Source: Mucilaginibacter aurantiaciroseus (GTDB taxonomy: Bacteria > Bacteroidota > Bacteroidia > Sphingobacteriales > Sphingobacteriaceae). From it: a stretch of 64,000 nt of DNA. The notes beneath the pieces were generated by a model. The model made no database searches. It worked only from the letters and a program-made list of their open reading frames with translations, and was not told the origin of the DNA. This document shows, piece after piece, positions 1 to 8,948 of the stretch (the stretch's first letter is position 1; the number at the start of each line of letters is the position of its first letter). The translations under genes were made by a program, and so were the position numbers. Location: positions 186,001 to 250,000 of the forward strand of contig NZ_JAMXOF010000003.1 in the NCBI RefSeq assembly GCF_024055595.1. Direction: 5' to 3'.

Positions 1-1440
1 TCGACCGTAGCCTCAACCAGCCCAAGTTACCAGTTTACAGTGGCAGGTAACAGGGCGCTAATAGCTAATTTTGCCGCCATATCAGCTGGCAAAGTGGCTT
101 TAAACTTAGCTGCAAACCCTGTAGCTGGTGGCACAGTTGCCGGGCAAGGACAATTTAATATTGGCTCAACGGTTACCGCATCGGCAACACCAAGAGCAGG
201 ATATGCATTTGTAAACTGGACTGATAATGGCACCGTGGTTTCCACGAGCTCAAATTATCAATTTGTTATAATTGTCAACAAAACATTAACGGCTAATTTT
301 AGTGCTACACCAGTATCTCAATTTGCAGTTGTATTATCATCAAACCCGGTAGCTGGTGGTTCAACAAACGGCTCAGGTTCATTTGCAGCAGGAACTTCGG
401 TAACAGTAACCGCAATGCCTAATGCAGGCTATACCTTCGTTAACTGGACGGATGGCGCGACAACAGCATCAACAAGCCCGGCCTATACATTCCCGTTAAG
501 CGCGAACCGGACATTAGTTGCTAATTTCTTATTGAACACTTACACGTTAACTGTAAATGCAAATGCGTTGATGGGCTCGGTTACAAAAAATCCAGATCTG
601 GCCGTTTACAATAGCGGAACTAACGTGCAACTTACAGCTACAGCAAAACCCGGATTTATATTCTCGTCATGGAGCGGCGATGCTACAGGATCTGTAAACC
701 CTTTAACGGTTAACATGAACAGCAACAAAAACATTACCGCAAACTTTACAGCTGTGGTAGCGCTTGGCCCAATATTACCAAGCCTTGGTTCTGCTGCTAC
801 CTTTAGCATATTAACCGAATCCGGAATATCAACTACCGGTACTACTTCAATAACCGGTAATATCGGCGTAAGCCCGATAACATCAACAGCCATAACAGGC
901 TTTGGATTGATAATGGATACCAATGGTCAAACATCTCATACACCCATAGTAACCGGAAAAGTTTACGCGGCTGATTATGCCGTGCCAACGCCGGGTAATT
1001 TAACAACAGCTATAGGCGATATGGAAACGGCTTATACCAATTCGAATAACCTGGTAACACCTGCACCAGTAGTTGGATTAGGCGCAGGCGATATCAGTGG
1101 TTTAACATTGCCTCCCGGCTTATATAAATGGAGTACGCAGTTATTAATAACAAACGCAGGGGTAACACTTGCAGGCGGGCCTAATGATACCTGGGTTTTA
1201 CAAATAGCCGCAGATTTGATTGTAAATAATACCGCCATCATCCATTTAAAGGGAGGTGCGCAAGCCAAAAATATCTACTGGGTTGTTGCAGGCCAGGCCA
1301 CGCTTGGTACAGCGGTTGACTTTAGTGGTAATATCCTAAGTAAAAACCTGATCTCTTTAAATACCGGTGCCAAGGTTACCGGCAGGTTATTGGCTCAAAA
1401 AGCGGTTACTTTAAATGCTGCTACAGTAATAATCCCTTAA
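1..1440 (+). CDS. Secreted repeat protein with C-terminal ice-binding-like (DUF3494) domain, 5' end outside window
   Basis: The reading frame is open from the first base, so the gene begins upstream; the GTG at 40 lies inside a repeat and is not a real start. The visible part has about three copies of a roughly 75-residue repeat of the InlB B-repeat/bacterial-repeat kind, with recurring GYTFVNWTDG-like and ITANF-like motifs (nt 1-760). From about nt 765 to the stop a DUF3494 domain follows, with its typical LGSAATFSIL opening and a long beta-helical pattern (family: ice-binding proteins and many adhesin-like relatives). The protein is probably exported and surface-attached. True ice binding is not shown: most DUF3494 proteins in mesophiles have no tested activity, and adhesion is the other possibility. 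It is followed by a strong hairpin and then an OmpA-family gene on the same strand. Confidence 0.85.
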   Translation, partial: STVASTSPSYQFTVAGNRALIANFAAISAGKVALNLAANPVAGGTVAGQGQFNIGSTVTASATPRAGYAFVNWTDNGTVVSTSSNYQFVIIVNKTLTANFSATPVSQFAVVLSSNPVAGGSTNGSGSFAAGTSVTVTAMPNAGYTFVNWTDGATTASTSPAYTFPLSANRTLVANFLLNTYTLTVNANALMGSVTKNPDLAVYNSGTNVQLTATAKPGFIFSSWSGDATGSVNPLTVNMNSNKNITANFTAVVALGPILPSLGSAATFSILTESGISTTGTTSITGNIGVSPITSTAITGFGLIMDTNGQTSHTPIVTGKVYAADYAVPTPGNLTTAIGDMETAYTNSNNLVTPAPVVGLGAGDISGLTLPPGLYKWSTQLLITNAGVTLAGGPNDTWVLQIAADLIVNNTAIIHLKGGAQAKNIYWVVAGQATLGTAVDFSGNILSKNLISLNTGAKVTGRLLAQKAVTLNAATVIIP

Positions 1441-1455
1441 TATTAATCTTCCTTA

Positions 1456-1482
1456 AAGTACACTCCCTGTGGGAGTGTACTT
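1456..1482. terminator. 12-bp perfect hairpin after the ice-binding-like gene
   Basis: A 12-bp perfect stem with a TGT loop sits 15 bases after the stop codon. The arms are AAGTACACTCCC and GGGAGTGTACTT. The right side has only a short T-rich stretch, so it is a terminator or an mRNA 3'-end stabiliser. Confidence 0.7.
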
Positions 1483-1512
1483 ACTTAATTCACTTACATT
1501 AAAAAGAAACAT

Positions 1513-3441
1513 ATGTTACTACAATATAAAATGATAAAAAGGGCCATCCTGCTTTCGGCGATGGTTATCCTTTCACAAGTTGCCGCACAGGCACAAGTTA
1601 CCCCACCTACCTGGTGGTGGGGTTTATCGGGGGCTGCAAATTTTAACTTTTACGATGGTACAACCCAAACGCTTAATAGCAGCCTAATGGTTCCTACCGC
1701 TTTTCATAAAGGGTTTGGTATAAGACCATATGGCTCTGTATTGGTGGAGTACCGCCCGGCGGGTGTCTGGGGCATCATGCTTAACGTAGGTTATGATGGC
1801 CGTGGTGGCAAATTTAATGACGTTGTAGCGCCTTGTAACTGCGATGCAACCTTGCGTACCAATGCTGCCTACATCGCTGTCGAACCAAGTTTACGTTTAG
1901 CGGTACCGGCATCAAACCTATACTTTTTTGCAGGTCCGCGCTTAGCGTTCAATATCCAAAAAAGTTTTTCGTACACACAAGTTAAGCAGCCGAATACTAA
2001 TGGCGAATTAAGTAATATGCGCAAAACATTAGTATCCGGACAAGTAGGCATTGGTTATGAGATACCATTGGCAGCTGCCACTAATCCTAATAAGATTAGC
2101 CTTTCGCCATTTATTTCTTACCAGCCTTATTTTGGCCAAGCGCCACGCAGTATTGAAAGCTGGCAAATAACAACTGTACGTGCAGGTATTGCCCTTAAAT
2201 TCGGCAAGGGCCGTAAAAAAGTTATGGAAATACCAGCAGTTGCGATAATGCCGGCTGATGTTACATTTGCCATACGTGCCCCCAAGACGGTACCGTTAAA
2301 ACGCCAGGTAAGCGAAACTTTACCTTTGCTTAACGCTGTATTTTTTGATGATGGTGCCAACACTATACCCAACCGTTACGTAGCGCTTAACAACGCGCAG
2401 GCTGGTACCTTTAGAGAAGAACAATTGCAGGCAGAACAATCAGTATCCATGTCTGGCCGTTCTGCAAGGCAGTTAAACGTTTATCATAATATCTTGAACA
2501 TTTTGGGTGACCGTATGCGCGCCAATCCGGGTACTACTATATCATTAACCGGCGCTCCCGCAGATGATGGTAAAATAATGGCCGAATCAATAAAAATGTA
2601 CCTGACTGGCACATTTGGCATTAATGGTTCACGTATCACTACGCTGGCCCGCAAAAAACCGGCTAATCCTTCAGAACAACCGGGTGGTAACAAAGAGCTT
2701 GTTTTACTACGTGCGGAAGACAGAAGAGTTGATATTGCCAGCACATCGCCTGAATTGCTTATGGAAGTTGGCGGCGGAATGATGAAACCTGTACATATTA
2801 ACACCATGCAAACAGATCCATTGGATAGCTACGTAATCTTAAATGTTGATGGCGCTAAAAAACAGTTTAACAGCTGGTCGATAAATGCAACTGATGACAG
2901 GGGAGTAACTCAACATTTTGGTCCGTTCACCAATGACCAGGAAAGTGTGTCAGGCATAACGATGATTGGTAATAACCCTGAGGGAAACTACAAAATCACG
3001 ATGACAGGCGAAACTAAAAACGGAACAATCGTTACTAAAGAAAGCACTGTTCATTTAATACCCCAGGACGCTACTATCCAAAAGGGGTTCCGTTACAGTG
3101 TAGTATTTGATTTTGATAAAGCGATAGGCATAGCATCATACAATAAATTGTTAACTGATGTTGTATCGCCTTTAATTACCGATGGATCGACTGTTATTGT
3201 ACATGGCCATACCGATATTATTGGTGAAGAGGATTATAACCAAAAATTATCTGAAAACCGTGCACAACAAACACAAAAGGTGCTTGAAAACAGCTTGTCG
3301 GCAACCGGCAAAAACAATGTTAAGTTTGAAACACTTGGCTTCGGTGAAGACATCAATCATTCGCCATTTGAAAACACGTTTCCTGAAGAACGTTTTTATA
3401 ACCGTACGGTTATCATAGACATTATCCCGGCAAATAAATAA
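1513..3441 (+). CDS. OmpA-family outer-membrane protein with N-terminal beta-barrel-like region
   Basis: The product has 642 residues. A signal peptide is visible (MIKRAILLSAMVILSQVAAQAQ without the last two residues); it fits best if translation starts at the second ATG (1531), six codons after the first. Residues about 30-230 look like an outer-membrane beta-barrel (alternating aromatic strands such as GLSGAANFNFYDG). The C-terminus (about residues 530-640) is an OmpA-like peptidoglycan-binding domain, with the VVFDFDK opening, a GHTDIIGEEDYNQKLSENRA core and a final NRTVIIDI strand. An earlier weaker OmpA-like stretch (about 290-400) may be a second copy. Likely role: anchoring the outer membrane to the wall. 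It sits behind the ice-binding-like protein, so the two could form a surface locus, but a hairpin separates them. Confidence 0.85.
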   Translation: MLLQYKMIKRAILLSAMVILSQVAAQAQVTPPTWWWGLSGAANFNFYDGTTQTLNSSLMVPTAFHKGFGIRPYGSVLVEYRPAGVWGIMLNVGYDGRGGKFNDVVAPCNCDATLRTNAAYIAVEPSLRLAVPASNLYFFAGPRLAFNIQKSFSYTQVKQPNTNGELSNMRKTLVSGQVGIGYEIPLAAATNPNKISLSPFISYQPYFGQAPRSIESWQITTVRAGIALKFGKGRKKVMEIPAVAIMPADVTFAIRAPKTVPLKRQVSETLPLLNAVFFDDGANTIPNRYVALNNAQAGTFREEQLQAEQSVSMSGRSARQLNVYHNILNILGDRMRANPGTTISLTGAPADDGKIMAESIKMYLTGTFGINGSRITTLARKKPANPSEQPGGNKELVLLRAEDRRVDIASTSPELLMEVGGGMMKPVHINTMQTDPLDSYVILNVDGAKKQFNSWSINATDDRGVTQHFGPFTNDQESVSGITMIGNNPEGNYKITMTGETKNGTIVTKESTVHLIPQDATIQKGFRYSVVFDFDKAIGIASYNKLLTDVVSPLITDGSTVIVHGHTDIIGEEDYNQKLSENRAQQTQKVLENSLSATGKNNVKFETLGFGEDINHSPFENTFPEERFYNRTVIIDIIPANK

Positions 3442-3467
3442 TATACGGGTTATTGCTCAGTATTTAT

Positions 3468-3502
3468 AAAAGAAAAACCCACCGCTGGTGGGTTTTTCTT
3501 TT
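3468..3502 (+). terminator. Intrinsic terminator of the OmpA-family gene
   Basis: A 16-bp stem with a GCT loop; the right arm ends in TTTTTCTTTT. It lies 27 bases after the stop codon. Because the stem itself carries A and T runs it can work on both strands. Confidence 0.9.
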
Positions 3503-3892
3503 ATGTTTAACTGGATATTATGAAAGCTATATAAAAAAAGTAGTTGTGGTTACTTTTATTGGCCCGACCTTGACATTTTACCTAGTTCGCCCCGTTCATT
3601 ATTTCCGTGATGAATAAGGCATTATGTTTTCATATCTGTCCGATGAAAATGGATATTTAAAAATTAGTAACAATTAAATTTTAACCTTTGTAATGTTTTG
3701 CAAATTGCGAGGTAAGATTTGTAATTAATCTGCATCAAAAAGTGGTTAGTAATTCGGTGAGTAGTATATCGAAAACCATATAAAGTATTGTGAATCAATT
3801 GTATTTTAATCATGTTCAGATCCCCTGCGGGCTAAATTAAAACTGCAAAATCCCATACAAATCGTGTAAGAGAACAACTACCTATTGTTAAG

Positions 3893-4198
3893 TTAAACAT
3901 GTAATGACGGATAAAGTCTTTTCAGTTTTATGCGCGCATCCTTATTTTCAAACTGGCTGTTAATTTTGCTATTCTTATTATTTCTGCTGTTCTGCCATGC
4001 CGCCACTTCTTCCTTGATTTTTTGCATTGTTAAAATATGCCTATAAGCATTGTCCATTCAATACATGCAATTCTATCTCGGCCATGTTTAACCAGCTGCC
4101 GTGCTTAGACGTATAAACAAACTCAAACCTATCCCATAGCCTTTTGGCTTCGGCAGGTTCAAATGTTTCGTAAAATACAGAATGACTATTCAATTTCC
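3893..4198 (-). pseudogene. IS630-type transposase, C-terminal remnant
   Basis: Read on the minus strand from about 4198, the frame gives LNSHSVFYETFEPAEAKRLW, then FVYTSKHGSWLNMAEIEL and HVLNGQCL, which is the classic end of an IS630-family DDE transposase (the E of MAEIE is the last catalytic acid). A stop follows, and the family's remaining tail (IKEEVAAWQNSRN ... DARIKLKRLYP) continues in another frame to a stop at 3893-3895. The N-terminal two thirds are missing. It is therefore a dead fragment with a frameshift. No terminal inverted repeats were recognised. Confidence 0.85.
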
Positions 4199-4340
4199 AG
4201 AAAAGGAAGAGGCTAAAGGAACTGTTTATTTAACCACCTATTTTCGAATGAGTGAGTTTTATGGTTTAATTGGCTTAAGTATAGGTGTAACTATTACTGT
4301 TAATGCACATAGATATTTTAATGAACCTTACTTTGTTTAA
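4182..4340 (+). CDS. 52-residue hypothetical frame, possibly a gene fragment
   Basis: An ATG-started frame of 52 codons that overlaps the edge of the transposase remnant. The product contains TYFRMSEFYGLIGLSIGVTI, which reads like protein sequence rather than noise (aromatic and hydrophobic pattern, few low-complexity residues). I do not recognise the family. It lies in decayed DNA, so it is more likely a fragment than a working gene. Confidence 0.25.
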   Translation: MTIQFPEKEEAKGTVYLTTYFRMSEFYGLIGLSIGVTITVNAHRYFNEPYFV

Positions 4341-4630
4341 GTAAGCCTATTATGGGCACTAATGACCCTTTTAAATTATTTGATAACATGTACAGCAACG
4401 TATAATTCCAAAAAAGAATGGAATACGGCGAACAGTATCATGTAAATTGTAATCTTAAAAAGGGTTTTTAGATCAAATGGAGCACTTAAAAGAGTAGGGG
4501 GTAATTATTACTTCTGCTGTAACAACAACTGTAGGAGAAAAATTCCTTTCAAATTCAATGTCAATTGATGATTTATTTAAATATAAAAATGGCGAATAAC
4601 CTTTTGTATGGAATCTTATATGTGAAAAAA

Positions 4631-4668
4631 AGAAAATCCGCAAAATTACGTTGAATTTCGCGGATTTC
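4631..4668 (-). terminator. Intrinsic terminator after tRNA-Arg
   Basis: On the minus strand a 14-bp stem with one mismatch is followed by TTTTCTTTTTTT. It begins 12 bases beyond the tRNA 3' end. Confidence 0.8.
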
Positions 4669-4680
4669 GGTGAAAGTTAG

Positions 4681-4752
4681 TGGTCCTGACGAGAATCGAA
4701 CTCATATCTAAAGTTTAGGAAACTTCTATTCTATCCGTTGAACTACAGGACC
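4681..4752 (-). tRNA. tRNA-Arg(CCT)
   Basis: The minus strand folds as a full cloverleaf: acceptor GGTCCTG/CAGGACC, D-stem GTTC/GAAT, anticodon stem GAAGT/ACTTT with loop TTCCTAA, four-base variable loop, T-stem ATGAG/CTCGT with loop TTCGATT, discriminator A at 4681. The anticodon is CCT, reading the AGG arginine codon. CCA is not encoded. The gene is followed by its own terminator and then by decayed mobile DNA. Confidence 0.95.
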
Positions 4753-4826
4753 CGTATTTTCAGGAATTGCAAAGGTGCAAATTTTGAATGAGTTAGTCAA
4801 ACCAATTTGCACATCTGCATGGGCGC

Positions 4827-6893
4827 TTATCTAATTACCGATCCGTTGGCCATTTCATCTGCCGGGGCAACAAAACTTAGCTTGCCTTCGGCGTTTTCGG
4901 CCATCAATATCATCCCTTGCGACATGATGCCTTTTATCTCCCTAGGCTCCAGGTTTACCAATATGCTTACCTGTTTACCAATAATGGCGTCGGGCTCGTA
5001 ATGCTCTGCAATGCCCGATACTACGGTGCGTTGGTCAATACCCGTATCTATGGTTAATTTTAATAGTTTTTTTGTTTTAGCAACTTTCTCGGCAGTCAAT
5101 ATAGTGCCGGTACGGATATCCATATTTACAAATTCATCGAAAGTAATATTGGCTTTTGCAGGTGTAATAACCGGTTGTGCAACTACTGCTGAGGCTGCTT
5201 TTTTATCGGCCAGTTTTTGGATCTGTTTTTCTATGGCTTCGTCCTCTACTTTCTCAAACAATAAGGTTGCAGGGTTAAGCTGATGGCCATTGGCAAATTC
5301 AAGTTCCTGGTCAAATGCAACCGCATCCAAATTAAGCATACCAAATATTTTGGCGGCTGTTGCCGGTAAAAATGGCTGTAAGCAGGTTGCAATATGGCCT
5401 ATCAGTACTAAACTGTTATGTAAGGCTGTTTTAGCGGCCTCAGCATCACTTTTTATAGTTTTCCATGGCTCTTGTTCGGTAAGGTAACGGTTGCCAAGGC
5501 GGGCCATATCCATCACGTTCTGCAAAGCCGCGCGGAAACGGTAGCTCTCCAGGTTTTTACCCAGGTCATCATAGTATCCGCCTAACTCTGCATTGACTTT
5601 GGCATCGGTAAATTTGACAATAGCGATATCGCTTTCTACCTTGCCATCGTAATACTTGTGCATCAATATCATTACACGATTAACGTAGTTACCCAAAATG
5701 GCAACTAATTCGTTGTTTACGCGTGCCTGGTAATCTTTCCAGGTAAATTCGCTGTCACTTGTTTCTGGTAGTATCGATGTTAGTACATAACGTAACTCAT
5801 CCTGCTTACCCGGGAACTCCTCCAGGTATTCGTGCAACCAAACCGCGTGGTTGCGGGATGTGGAAAGCTTATCGCCCTCCAAATTTAAAAACTCGTTGGC
5901 CGGCACGTTCTGGGGTAATATATAATCCCCATGTGCCTTCAATATCGCCGGGAATATGATGCAGTGGAACACAATGTTATCCTTACCGATGAAGTGCATC
6001 AGGCAGGCATCATCCTCGGTATTTGCTTGCTTTTTCCAGTATTGCTGCCAATCCTTCCCGTTATCAGTAGCCCATTGTTTGGTGGCTGATATGTAGCCTA
6101 TCGGCGCATCCATCCACACGTAAAGTTTTTTGCCTTTGGCTTCTTTTAATGGTACGTCAATTCCCCAATCCAGGTCGCGGGTCATAGAGCGTGGCTGCAG
6201 GCCCGATTTTAACCACGAGCGGCATTGGCCAAATACATTAACCTTCCACTCGCCCTCTTTTTCGTCAATCCATTTCTCTAACCAGGGTTGATATTTATCA
6301 AGCGGTAAGTACCAGTGTTTGGTAGGTTTAAGAATCGGTTTTTTGTTACTCAGGGTCGATATCGGGTCGATAAGATCTGTCGGGTTTAAAGATGTACCAC
6401 AGTTTTCGCATTGGTCGCCGTAGGCCTTATCGTAACTGCAAACAGGGCAGGTACCGGTAATATATCTGTCGGCCAAAAACTGGTCGAAATCTTCATCGTA
6501 GTATTGTTCAGAGTATTTTTCTATGAACTCACCTTTCTCGTACAGATTCAGGAAAAACTCTTGTGACAGATCGTGATGTATAGGTGATGAGGTGCGGTGG
6601 TAAATATCAAATGCAATCCCAAATTCCTCAAAACTCTCTTTAATCTGGTTGTGGTATTTATCAATAATAGCCTGTGGCGTGGTACCCTCTTTTTTAGCTT
6701 TGATGGTAATAGCTGCGCCATGCTCATCAGATCCGCAGATGTACACAACATCCTTTTTCATTAGCCGCAGGTAACGTACAAAAATATCTGCCGGCAGGTA
6801 TGCGCCCGCCAAATGGCCAATGTGCAGCGGCCCGTTTGCGTATGGCAAAGCCGATGTAATGGTGTATCTTTTATATTTATTAAGTTGCGACAT
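4827..6893 (-). CDS. metG: Methionyl-tRNA synthetase with C-terminal tRNA-binding domain
   Basis: This class I synthetase charges tRNA-Met with methionine in the cytoplasm. The 688-residue product has the HIGH motif (residues 24-27), a zinc-binding insertion with Cys 149, 152, 162 and 165, and the second signature as KLSTS (342-346, variant of KMSKS). The last 110 residues, from about FVNMDIRTGTI, are an EMAP/Trbp111-type tRNA-binding domain that usually helps dimer formation. The start chosen is ATG 6893 (MSQLNKYKRYTI); the same frame is open upstream to 6968, but those residues are not family-like. It is monocistronic, and convergent with nothing: the divergent neighbour is the LD-carboxypeptidase. 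Confidence 0.97.
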   Translation of the reverse strand: MSQLNKYKRYTITSALPYANGPLHIGHLAGAYLPADIFVRYLRLMKKDVVYICGSDEHGAAITIKAKKEGTTPQAIIDKYHNQIKESFEEFGIAFDIYHRTSSPIHHDLSQEFFLNLYEKGEFIEKYSEQYYDEDFDQFLADRYITGTCPVCSYDKAYGDQCENCGTSLNPTDLIDPISTLSNKKPILKPTKHWYLPLDKYQPWLEKWIDEKEGEWKVNVFGQCRSWLKSGLQPRSMTRDLDWGIDVPLKEAKGKKLYVWMDAPIGYISATKQWATDNGKDWQQYWKKQANTEDDACLMHFIGKDNIVFHCIIFPAILKAHGDYILPQNVPANEFLNLEGDKLSTSRNHAVWLHEYLEEFPGKQDELRYVLTSILPETSDSEFTWKDYQARVNNELVAILGNYVNRVMILMHKYYDGKVESDIAIVKFTDAKVNAELGGYYDDLGKNLESYRFRAALQNVMDMARLGNRYLTEQEPWKTIKSDAEAAKTALHNSLVLIGHIATCLQPFLPATAAKIFGMLNLDAVAFDQELEFANGHQLNPATLLFEKVEDEAIEKQIQKLADKKAASAVVAQPVITPAKANITFDEFVNMDIRTGTILTAEKVAKTKKLLKLTIDTGIDQRTVVSGIAEHYEPDAIIGKQVSILVNLEPREIKGIMSQGMILMAENAEGKLSFVAPADEMANGSVIR

Positions 6894-7024
6894 TAAACAG
6901 GGATGTTTATTAATTTGCAAAGATAATTTTTTTAAGTCAGAAAGTTGGGAAAGACGGAAAGTCCGCAAGACAAGAAGACAGCATTTAAATTACCTTCAAA
7001 TAGTACAATTAATCTTTCGGACCT

Positions 7025-7942
7025 ATGCCGACCAACGGACTTTCGGACTCATCCATTACCCATCTAAAAAAAGGCGACAAGGTGGCTATTACCTGCCCTG
7101 CCAAAAAGCTTCCCATCCCTATGACTGATGCGGTAAATTTGCTTGAATCATGGGGGCTCGAAGTTGTATTGGGTAATACCGTAAACGCCAGCTATCACCA
7201 GTTTGCGGGCGACGATGCCTTCCGCGCGGCAGATATGCAACGCTTTATTGATGACGATAGCATTAAGGCCATCTTTTGCGCCCGCGGCGGATATGGCGCT
7301 ATCCGCATGGTTGACCTGGTTGATTTTAGCCACATGGCCACAAGCCCGAAATGGATGGTTGGCTTTAGCGACATTACTTTGCTGCATTCGCATATTATTA
7401 GCAATTATAACTTGCCTTGTATACACGGGCAAATGCCGTTAACCATACCGGATGCTTCGGCACATTCATTAGAAACTTTAAGGCAAGCCCTATTTGGCGA
7501 AGAGTTGATCTACCGGATAGCTCCTAACCATTTAAACAGATTAGGTACAAACAGTGGTATACTTATCGGTGGTAACCTTTCTCTTTTACTCGCTGTAATT
7601 AATTCGGTTAGTGATATGGATTACAATGGCAAGATCCTTTTTATAGAGGATGTTGGCGAATACCTATATGCCGTTGACCGAATGCTCCGCGCGCTTAAAC
7701 GTGCAGGCAAACTGAAGAACCTGACGGGTTTAATAGTAGGCGGCTTTACCGATCTGAAGGATAACGACATCCCATTCGGACAGACCTTGCCCAAGATTGT
7801 AATGGATGTTGTGGTTGAACATGATTATCCTGTTTGTTTTGATTTCCCGGCGGGGCATGTATCTAATAACTGCAGCCTGGTATTGGGCAGGGCCTTAAAC
7901 CTAAGCGTTAATACAGAAGGCGTAGAAATAAGTTACTTATAA
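7025..7942 (+). CDS. ldcA: LD-carboxypeptidase (peptidase family S66)
   Basis: This enzyme removes the terminal D-alanine from muropeptide tetrapeptides in cell-wall recycling. The 305-residue product has the serine nucleophile in WMVGFSDITLL (Ser115), a glutamate in LFIEDVGEY (Glu208) and a histidine in DFPAGHVSN (His278), the spacing of the Ser-Glu-His triad of LdcA. There is no signal peptide, in keeping with a cytoplasmic recycling enzyme. A related family member, the microcin self-immunity protein MccF, has the same fold; the wall-recycling role is the more common one. The -7-like box TAATCTTTC lies about 15 bases before the start codon. Confidence 0.9.
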   Translation: MPTNGLSDSSITHLKKGDKVAITCPAKKLPIPMTDAVNLLESWGLEVVLGNTVNASYHQFAGDDAFRAADMQRFIDDDSIKAIFCARGGYGAIRMVDLVDFSHMATSPKWMVGFSDITLLHSHIISNYNLPCIHGQMPLTIPDASAHSLETLRQALFGEELIYRIAPNHLNRLGTNSGILIGGNLSLLLAVINSVSDMDYNGKILFIEDVGEYLYAVDRMLRALKRAGKLKNLTGLIVGGFTDLKDNDIPFGQTLPKIVMDVVVEHDYPVCFDFPAGHVSNNCSLVLGRALNLSVNTEGVEISYL

Positions 7943-7946
7943 ATAT

Positions 7947-7981
7947 AAATGACTGATTTTCTTATCGAAAACCAGTCATTT
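7947..7981. terminator. Shared bidirectional terminator
   Basis: The inverted repeat AAATGACTG...CAGTCATTT with an inner TTTTC/GAAAA stem lies between the convergent LD-carboxypeptidase gene and the Sus operon, five bases after the former's stop. It can end transcription from both sides. Confidence 0.75.
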
Positions 7982-8010
7982 ATTAACAAAGTTAACTTAA
8001 AGCTAATGTG

Positions 8011-8934
8011 CTATTTTTTGTATTGATCATGATTAACTCTTGATCCTGATGAACCAAGAACAGAGTATTGAAAACCATTATCGAATAATACTGATGCTTC
8101 TGCAAAGGTATACTCTTTCTCGGTGTAACCAATAATTATTGGTTGCGCCGTTATTGCAATTTTATTAGCAGCAATTCTGTCAACGTCATCTTGATTAATT
8201 GCTATTGAAAAGTGTGAATAAGTTGCACCTGAACCTGTTCCGGTTTTGGTAAAATTAACCACGTAACGTATGTCTTGAGTGTAATAACCGCCAGCAACTT
8301 CAAACTGGGTAGGTGAATCTGGAAAAAATGTTGATGATTTACCATCAGCGTAGGTATAATTACTGGTTGCTGTAGCCGGAACTCTTGTAAATTGGTGTTT
8401 ATAAGCCCCAGCAAAGTCATTTCCTATAAAGTGAAAATATCGGGTATTATAAATACCACTTATAATCTGCCCACCACCATCTTTAATAGTTATCGGTAAC
8501 ATATAACTTTTAGAAGGATCCAATTTGCTTTTGTAAAAGGTAACCGATAATATCTGCGTACGTGTCCCTTTCGGAATAGTCACTTTAGCATCTGCAAACT
8601 TATAAGAGTCAGTTGGCAACGGTAAATAATCAACTGAACTATTCGTAGCTTTATATTTATCAATTATCGAGTTATCTACTCCTACAGTGACTACCAAATC
8701 TTGACCTAATTCAGTAGGGGAGGCAAGATTAACTGCAAATTGCTTCACAATAGTATCTTTAGAATCTGTAATAGCATCACTAGTAAAATTTGATAAACCA
8801 CCTAACGGTAATTCAATGATAGGCTTAGATGCACCAAAGTCCTCAAACCTCTTATCTTTAAGACAAGAAGTTAATGAAGTTATACCTGCTAACAATATTA
8901 ATACAGTTAGCTTTGAATATATTATTTTTTTCAT
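8011..8934 (-). CDS. DUF1735-domain lipoprotein, last gene of the Sus operon
   Basis: The 307-residue product starts with a lipoprotein signal ending LTSC (Cys about 24). The middle (about 60-170) looks like the DUF1735 (BT_3987 N-terminal type) domain, with KVTIPKGTRTQILSVTF and YMLPITIKDGG. In Bacteroidota such proteins are surface lipoproteins encoded behind SusC/SusD pairs and thought to bind glycans, like SusE/SusF. The region after 175 is not recognised and could be the ligand-binding part. The gene is 14 bases behind susD. The bound ligand cannot be told from sequence. Confidence 0.85.
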   Translation of the reverse strand: MKKIIYSKLTVLILLAGITSLTSCLKDKRFEDFGASKPIIELPLGGLSNFTSDAITDSKDTIVKQFAVNLASPTELGQDLVVTVGVDNSIIDKYKATNSSVDYLPLPTDSYKFADAKVTIPKGTRTQILSVTFYKSKLDPSKSYMLPITIKDGGGQIISGIYNTRYFHFIGNDFAGAYKHQFTRVPATATSNYTYADGKSSTFFPDSPTQFEVAGGYYTQDIRYVVNFTKTGTGSGATYSHFSIAINQDDVDRIAANKIAITAQPIIIGYTEKEYTFAEASVLFDNGFQYSVLGSSGSRVNHDQYKK

Positions 8935-8948
8935 ATTGATCAGTTTAA

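Larger units (their letters stand above)
3503..4680. other. Decayed intergenic region between a terminator and tRNA-Arg
   Basis: About 1.2 kb without an intact gene of normal size. It holds the transposase remnant (3893-4198), a 52-codon frame (4182-4340) and, at 4501-4599, a 32-codon open stretch ending GE* that has no start codon. Nothing is recognised in 3503-3890 or 4341-4500. The sequence is AT-richer than its neighbours. It abuts the 3' end of a tRNA gene, a usual landing site for mobile DNA. Confidence 0.6.

Noticed and set aside
1..760. Direct repeats that might be a CRISPR array
   Set aside because: The repeats are about 75 codons long, degenerate at DNA level and in one reading frame; they are protein repeats.
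4501..4599. 32-codon open stretch ending GE* near tRNA-Arg
   Set aside because: No start codon, no recognised family, in decayed DNA; mentioned only in the region entry.
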